This document shows, in pieces, positions 57,486-64,000 of a DNA stretch of 64,000 nucleotides. Source of the stretch: Alnus glutinosa. Taxonomy: Eukaryota; Streptophyta; Magnoliopsida; Fagales; Betulaceae. Position numbers and translations under genes: made by a program. Numbering within the stretch: position 1 is the stretch's first letter; each line of letters starts with the position of its first letter. The DNA lies in contig NC_084888.1 in the NCBI RefSeq assembly GCF_958979055.1, positions 33,012,804 to 33,076,803 of the forward strand. The letters are read 5' to 3'. The notes under the pieces were generated by a model. It had not been told where the DNA came from. It did not search any database and saw nothing but the letters and a program-made list of their open reading frames with translations.

Positions 57486-60427
57486 TATTATTCCAAGTTT
57501 CTTTGATTTTGCAATCCCACAAGTGAAATCTGTCCTCTCAATTCGTAATCTTTAACTTATAAAAAGGTCATGCTTGCCCAAAAATTGTTTTTTTTTTCCT
57601 GTTGTTCGGGAGTTGAATTCTCATTGCACTGATTGTTGTTAGTTGTTACTCCTGAGTGCTACCCTTGCCCCCCTCTTATTTTCTGTTCGATTTTTATGGA
57701 ATTAGACAGAAAATTTTAGGGGATTTTGATCCTTGGTTGTTGTTATTACTTCTCCTTTAACTAAAGAGTTAGGGCATGTTTGGTACGCAGAATACACTCC
57801 TATAATAGAATGATTATTCCTATGAAATAGCTATTCTTTTATTTGGCTGCACATTATTCCTTAAGGAATATCTATTCCCCTACAAAGACCTTAAGAAGAA
57901 AAAAAAAAAAAAAAAATCATAAAACAGTCTATAGGTGGCTAGCCACCCCGGTAGACGGCCACGACCACCTATCAATGTTCGAGAGTTACAAATGAAAAAA
58001 GAATTATTTGGCATTGGTCAAGACTCAAGCAGATATTTAGGGATACATTTATTTATGGTTGCTAAACTAAAATGAATGATTTAAGAGAAGAATCATGTCC
58101 TTGCCAAAATAAGAGAGCTTTCTTTGTGAGTGCGTGTTCATACTTGCTAGTTGGTGGCTGAGTTGGATAGCTCTTAACAGGTACCCTCATAGATTAATTG
58201 CCATTTGCTTATAAAATAATTAACAATTAATAATTAATAATTAAGAAGTTGTGTTTTCATGTTCTGCAACGTAATATGGGAGAATCAACAAGTCTTCAGA
58301 AATTAAATATTCGTTTACACGTATTCTTCCTGATTAGAGCTTGGTTTATAATAGAAGTCAACAATATTCCTTTGTTTCTTCCAACAAGTGTCTAAAAACA
58401 AATGTTGCTTCTTAATTCTATTGTGATGCATGTTTTGAAGAGAATCAAATTCAACAAATTTTTGGTTCTGTTCCTATTTAATAATCAGCAGCAAATACTT
58501 CATTGCGATCCCTCGATTTATAAAATAAAATCATTACATTTTTGTAGTAGTGTTCTTTTCATAGAAGCATGCAACGGCTATTGGCCAAAAGAATAAGACT
58601 TTTCATATAGATTAATAAATCCATGAGCTACCAACTGGTTTGTACTTAATTCCTACAAATCAGACTAATAAATTATCAAGTGTTCCATAGCATGTGTTTT
58701 TAACATGGATTAGGAATACGTGTCACGTCATTTTATTAGATTGATTTGTATAAATTAGCTATTTTTTTAAATGTCACTAATTTATGTCCGACATACATTA
58801 TCAATTTTAAGTTGGTACTGCTTTTTCATCAAATCTTTTTTCATTCTATTAAATTGATATATATTCAAAATGCAGATGATTTTTACATGTATTTTTAATA
58901 GAGCATGTGATTCTTACATGTATAAACATGTATTTTGAATACATGTAATAAATTTTTTTAACTCAATTGAGAAGAAAACTTTATTATCTTAAAAAACAAT
59001 TTTTTTAACTCAATTGAATACATGTAATAATAATAATAATATACAAAACAATTTCATTTTTGTGTGTTTGATATAGGGGTTTTGTTTTAAGTTTAATGAA
59101 ATTGATCTTTATTTATTTATTTCTAATTGAGTAGGAAAAAATAGTTACAGAGGAAGATCTTTCCCACTTTTGATCCGGATGGAAGAGAGAATGTGAGAAC
59201 TTGTGGAAATGCTTTTAAATACAAGATGAGAAGCAACACATTTAGTTAAAGCATGCGCACGATAATTTGCGCAACGAGACACTTTCAAAACATTCCATAT
59301 TTGAAAATAATATAAACTTAAACTAACGTCAAAAACTAAATTATAAAAGTTTCACAAGGAAAAAAGCTCACGAGAATTAATTGCTAGAATACTAAAAGAG
59401 CATCTCCTTCGAGAACAAAATGGTCAATGCTTCCCACTCTCTTATTCATATATTTATATACAAACTCTTGAGCTTTGTTATATTTTGGATCTACTTATCA
59501 TAAAAAAAAAGGTTCAAATAAGGCACAAAACACCAAAATAGGCAAATTTTTAAAAAGCGGTTATGTAGTATGGTTATGAGTTTCAATAACCGCTAATTGG
59601 TGGTTATGTTAAAATTGCTAACCGCCTAAAGCGGTTGCAATTTACGGTTATAGGCAATAACAAGTAATCGTAACCGTTTGAACATCAAATTTGTATTCAG
59701 TCATAAGTTAGTACTTTTAAAAGTAATGGCGTTGCCACATATGAACAATTATTTATCTGAACTGCTAGTAATTTATATAGATGATGTGAGAAACCCTATA
59801 TAAGACTAATCTATCCAAAAAAAAAAAATTTATTGTGCGGCCACCCACCCGGATAGTGAATCTCATATAGAATCACTCCTATTATCTATCCAAATCACTA
59901 ACCCTCTTAATCGATAATTATTGTCAATTTCAATCCACAAACTTGTGGTCGTCCCCCACAGGCTAAACTGTATGAATCCGAATGCTTTGTTATTTTCTGT
60001 CCAAGGTGGAGGGACTGAAATAATAATATCAAAAAAAAAAAAAAAAGAAAGAAAGAAAGAAAAAAGGCAGGGAATATCCGTGCAGATGTTTTCATGAGTG
60101 AGTTCTCTGTACGGATAAGGGACCTCCACGTATCCCTGTCAAAAAAAGAAAAAAAGAAAAGAAAAGAAAGATCCCCAATTACAGCCACAGGGATTCATGT
60201 ACAAACTGTACAGACACGTCACAATGTTTGGACTTCAAAGAGAATTACTTATACAATTATGAATTATACTTCCAAAAATAATTAAAAAATACAATAAAAT
60301 AGTCAGGCCACTATAATTATTTTATTAGTTTCTACAAGTGTAACCAGCAAATGCCATATCAACCCAACGCGTTGCCAAAGAGTATTTAATCTCCCATGTT
60401 AAGATAAGACTAAACTTGAGCGGTTTA

Positions 60428-60818
60428 TGCCTAGTTTGTTTCGGTGTAAAATATTTTTTAAAATAATATTTTTGGTATTTTTTAATGTTTAGTGAGAAAG
60501 AAAATCATGGTCAATATAAATCATTTTCAGTTTGACCGTAAAAGTTTATTTAATTTTTGAAAAATGATTTACAATTTTTTTCTAGATTTAAACAGTTATT
60601 TCTTGTACGCACGATTGTCAAAATTTGCCATCATCAGGCATTGGAGTTTATTGGTAACTCGATTCTATTGTCGAAAATTCTCGAATTTTAGTATCCGATT
60701 GCGAAATCTAACCAATACGGCTAGAATCTGGCGACGACAGCCGGACGTCGCCGGATTTCATCTTACGCTGTTGGTTATTTTTTCGTACGAGTCAAATGTC
60801 GAAATATATTTTCAAAAA

Positions 60819-60867
<49 letters not shown>

Positions 60868-60924
60868 TTTTTTCCTGAAAAATGATTTCATCAAAAATAT
60901 TTCACGGTTGAAACAAATGGAGCA
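60428..60924. mobile_element. 497-bp copy of the TTA-type transposon
   Basis: The left end TGCCTAGTTTGTTTCGGTG and the right end CACGGTTGAAACAAATGGAGCA are inverted relatives of the 12975 element. TTA flanks it at 60425-60427 and 60925-60927. The core has CCGG-rich remnants and a TA run (60822-60862). Confidence 0.8.
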
Positions 60925-62209
60925 TTAATAGGTATTAATTGGTTTTAAGATTTTTAACGGAACAGAGTATGGTTATCTCGTTAAGACAACTTATGCATTT
61001 TAAATGATTTTTTTTTTATGTTAATTATTTAAAAAAAAAATAATAACCACTTAAAAGTTAAAACACATCATTCCAACCAATATAAAATGTGTTTAAAGAA
61101 TAATGTTACACTTTTAATTATTGAAGCCCTTTTTTGGGAAAAAGTAGAAAAGTAAATTTCTCATAAACATAAATACCCATTGATTCAATTCCTAATTTTA
61201 AGGATAAAGTTTCGCTTTAAATTTGGTTGGAAGAAACTCATTTAACTTGATCTATTAAAATGATATTTATGTTTAGATCATTTTATATCATAGTTGAAAA
61301 TAAACTTCTTAATCTGAGTTTGCTTTGCTTTACTTGGGATATCATTATAGATTTGAGAAATTTAAACTGTAATTTGTTGGAACATCTCTTGTAGTATTTC
61401 CTTTAATCACATGCCAAATATGAATATCACAATTGTATTTTGCACGAGTACCTGGATATCATATACAATTAACTTATGAGATGTAATATACATTCTCCTT
61501 ATGTTTAATGAGAATTATTGTATTTATTTAAGTAGCCGTTATGTTGAAGTGGTTGTTTGAGCTATTGTAAAATTGTAGCATAGGGTCCGTTAGGATTTAC
61601 AAAGTGCGATTTGAAAACGCATTATTTTACTTGTGATTTAAAAAAAAGGTTTTTTTTTTTTTTTTTACTATTTTTTTAAATTGCAACTTTTTTAAAATAC
61701 AATATCAAACGATATACTATATTTGATTTAAAATCTTACTTTTAACCAACCAAATCGCGCTCTATCCTACTAAATATTCTCATTTGAAGTAGAATTATCA
61801 ATTTACATTTAAATCAATCTTAATTAAAGAAGGAAATAAAATTCAATGGTAAATTAACAATGCCACATAAAAATAATAATAGAAAGATAAGATAATACAA
61901 ATTAACATTTCTAATGTATTATTATCATCTACAACGAAAAAAATCATTTGAAATTATTTGTTCAAATTTGAGAGAATTCAGGTAAGCGATTACGAGAGAC
62001 TATTTATGAGAAATAAATAAAAATTGAGCTATTCAACTATTTATCCGATCAAATAAATCTCATAAGTGATCTTTTCTAAATTATTTTAAATTTAAATAAA
62101 TAATTTAAGAGAATTCTAATCCCGAAAATAGCTCTCTTTGTAAACCACGTTTAGGGTTGAGACCTTTTCCTAAAATACAAAAAGACATTGTTGGCGTCAT
62201 GTTTGTTAA

Positions 62210-62390
62210 AAGTAATGATAGGTAGAAGCATTTTGTCCGGCTCTGCCCGACTTTTTTAATAAAAAATTAATTTTTTTAATAAAAGTAATTTTTGATGTGA
62301 TATTAAAAATTGTTTTTGATTAAAAAAATACCCTTTTAATAAAAAGGGGTGGGCAGGAGCCGGGCAAAATGCTCCTGCCTATCACTTTAT
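62210..62390. mobile_element. ~180-bp fold-back MITE
   Basis: The left arm GTAATGATAGGTAGAAGCAT … CCGGCTCTGCCC pairs with the right arm GGGCAGGAGCCGGGCAAAAT … CCTGCCTATCAC over about 40 bases each. The middle is AT-rich. It lies about 770 bases before the SAMTL-like start. Confidence 0.75.
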
Positions 62391-62640
62391 TGATTATCCC
62401 CCATTCGTTATGATGCAACCGGATAAACACTGGCCCTGTTTTTCATTTCCGAGTAAATGGAGGGAAGTAACTGCACCAAAGACCCCGCATTCCAAGTGTC
62501 CCCGGTCCTACGTCAGCTTTTATCCGTTCCCCGCACATTATCCAAAAAATACAAAATTCCTTTTATTATCTTATTTTCTAAAAATTAAAAATAAATAAAA
62601 AATTGAAAAAAAAAATAACAACAAATATGAGAGCCTCTCT

Positions 62641-63162
62641 CTTCTGCTGCTCTCTTCTTCTTCCTCTGCCACCCATACATCTTCTCTCGGTCTGAACCGA
62701 AAAACGGTGTCGCAGGGTCCAAAACTCATCTAAGATTAGCTAATCGGATTCCAAAGTAAAGCTAAGATTTCGTACACTGTAATACAACTCTCTCATTTTC
62801 AAGCTCTTTGGCACAAGTACTTATTTGGCTCTCGAGTTGAGCGCAACGAAATGTACAGTTTCGCTCCAGTTCCAAGTCCGTGCAGCTAGGGTTTCCGGGT
62901 CCAAGATTCATTTTTATAGGATCACACCCGCTCGCTCGCTCGCGCTTGAGAATATTCTGCTTCAGTTCAATAACCGGGGTTTTTTTTTTTTTGTTAACTG
63001 AAATTTATGTCTGTTTTATTATGAATTTGTGCTAAATTGTAAGGATTACGTTTATGGATTCCGTGCTTTTTTGAATCGGTGCCGAATTTTGTTTATTGTT
63101 TTTTTTGGGATATTTGATATACAGTTGTATATTGGAGTGGAAAGTGTTAGGGTTTGTTAGTA
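62641..63162 (+). promoter_or_regulatory. Leader/promoter of the SAMTL-like gene
   Basis: CT-rich start region (62630-62700), then a TAGGGTTT telo-box inverse at 62887-62894 and a further TTAGGGTTT just before the start codon (63147-63155). No TATA box is obvious. Where transcription starts cannot be read. Confidence 0.45.
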
Positions 63163-64000
63163 ATGGTGTCTGCGAATGACCCTATTGAATCGTTTTGCAA
63201 TTCGATTCAAGCTGTGAAAGAGGTGCTTTCGCCGCTCGAGTTAGGCATTCGGAAAGCGGCTAGAGATCTTGAACATTGCTGGGGAGGTGGCCCAAACAAC
63301 AAAGGGAACAGTGTTGGATTGGTTAACCAGGTGAGTGGTGTTGATAGGAATCGTAAGGTTCAGATCTGTGGTGTGAAGAACAAGAGTGGTCAGTGTGTTG
63401 TTGGTGATGAGGGAAAGAAGGGCTTGTCCATTAAGGTTCCGATTAAGGCCTTCTTGGGTATGTTTTCGCAGAATTCGGGAAATGGGCATCGAGCCGAGGT
63501 GCCCAATGGTGGGTTGAAGGAGAGGGATTCGGGTAAGGAGGATTTTGGATCTTGTGTGAATTGCCTGCAGTTTGCTGTCACTTGGTCTTTGTTGCTGAAC
63601 AGTTTCGTTCAGGCGTTTCCGAGCCCGTTCAAGACGGGCAAGAAACGGTTTCAGAAAACTGGTGATGAAGATAAATTGTGTTCCTGTATGAAGCCAAAGG
63701 TTTCATTTGAAGTGAAACAAAGGGAATCTAAGGAACGGTGTGATAGAACATTTTGGAATGAAGGAAAACATGTGTCACTTGAGTCCTTTATAGGTTTTAT
63801 TTTTGATCAGTTAGCTCAGAATCTTCAGAAGTTTGATCAGGGTGTGCAAAAAGATCAGAAGAGTTTTGACACTTCTCTGCCGCCGCCCTCTTCCTTTCAG
63901 TTTGATCATTTGAAGGCACTCACTAGTCTTTTGGAGGGTCGAAAAGCAGATGTGAATGGGCTTTTAGGAAATCTGAGTTTTGCTAGAGTGGGAGGTGTGC
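63163..64000 (+). CDS. SAMTL: SAMTL-like mitochondrial carrier, N-terminal part (partial)
   Basis: An open frame of 279 codons runs from ATG 63163 off the window edge with no stop. It starts MVSANDPIESFCNSIQAVKE, then VLSPLELGIRKAARDLEHCW. From memory, this opening resembles Arabidopsis At2g35800 (SAMTL, S-adenosylmethionine transporter-like), a large mitochondrial carrier family protein with a long extra N-terminal region before the six-helix carrier domain. That carrier domain is not in the window, so the call rests on the N-terminus and on TIM14 being next door as in Arabidopsis. Also seen: Cys pairs (SCVNC, CSCM), a Lys/Gly-rich stretch, and a moderately hydrophobic segment FAVTWSLLLNSFVQAF. 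If right, the protein would move metabolites across the inner membrane. Confidence 0.72.
   Translation, partial: MVSANDPIESFCNSIQAVKEVLSPLELGIRKAARDLEHCWGGGPNNKGNSVGLVNQVSGVDRNRKVQICGVKNKSGQCVVGDEGKKGLSIKVPIKAFLGMFSQNSGNGHRAEVPNGGLKERDSGKEDFGSCVNCLQFAVTWSLLLNSFVQAFPSPFKTGKKRFQKTGDEDKLCSCMKPKVSFEVKQRESKERCDRTFWNEGKHVSLESFIGFIFDQLAQNLQKFDQGVQKDQKSFDTSLPPPSSFQFDHLKALTSLLEGRKADVNGLLGNLSFARVGGV

Larger units (their letters stand above)
57486..62640. other. Intergenic repeats between TIM14 and the SAMTL-like gene
   Basis: No gene supported. Contents: a half-element related to the 51521 MITE at about 57775-57900, a possible LINE RNase H remnant (minus) at 59120-59300, GGTTA/TAACC-rich inverted motifs at 59550-59680, the TTA-type transposon at 60428-60924, repeat remnants at 61580-61760 and a fold-back element at 62210-62390. 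Small frames here are AT-rich and unsupported. Confidence 0.6.

Overview
The window is nuclear DNA from a dicot plant. It is AT-rich, its introns use GT-AG borders, and its genes belong to plant families. The dense litter of MITEs, 5'-truncated LINEs and SINEs suggests a medium-sized, perhaps woody, rosid-type genome; the clade is inference and I cannot name a species. No prokaryotic, viral or organellar block was seen.

Layout. 1-159: 3' end of an unidentified gene (+). 2751-3068: small secreted Cys peptide (-). 5619-10375: GTE1/GTE6-type bromodomain protein, 8 coding exons (-). 12782-14098: 5'-truncated LINE holding a second, nested transposon. 14622-15239: plant-specific unknown protein (-). 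16099-16170: tRNA-Pro(AGG) (-). 16303-18777: TMEM70-like mitochondrial membrane protein, 2 exons (+). 17592-28060: two tandem ~5.2-kb segments; the second has lost the TMEM70 coding exon, and each copy carries its own private transposons. 28207-29231: GC-rich element with terminal inverted repeats. 29905-30564: relative of the 14.6-kb gene (+). 31000-33640: array of ~0.4-kb tandem repeats. 33862-39744: NOC2-family ribosome-biogenesis protein, 13 exons (-). 39745-45800: repeats only. 46609-50386: IQ67-domain calmodulin-binding protein, 5 coding exons (+). 50387-53500: nested MITEs and a SINE. 53558-57485: TIM14/PAM18 J-protein (+). 57486-63162: repeats. 63163-64000: N-terminal part of a SAMTL-like mitochondrial carrier (+), cut by the window edge.

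Four gene models (GTE, NOC2, IQD, TIM14) were joined exon by exon. Reading phase is kept at every junction and the total lengths fit the families (384, 715, 492 and 112 aa). TMEM70 is a two-exon join giving 239 aa.

How the genes relate. Three genes serve mitochondria: TMEM70-like (assembly of respiratory complexes), TIM14 (protein import motor) and SAMTL-like (inner-membrane carrier). TIM14 followed by SAMTL is, from memory, also the gene order in Arabidopsis. Site II-type GGCCCA/TGGGCY boxes lie upstream of TMEM70 and TIM14, and a telo-box lies upstream of NOC2, as is usual for mitochondrial and ribosome-biogenesis genes. I found no new multi-gene system. The most informative material is the transposon nesting, where target-site duplications and undisturbed reading frames fix insertion boundaries to the base, and the tandem duplication that kept an intron but lost its exon.
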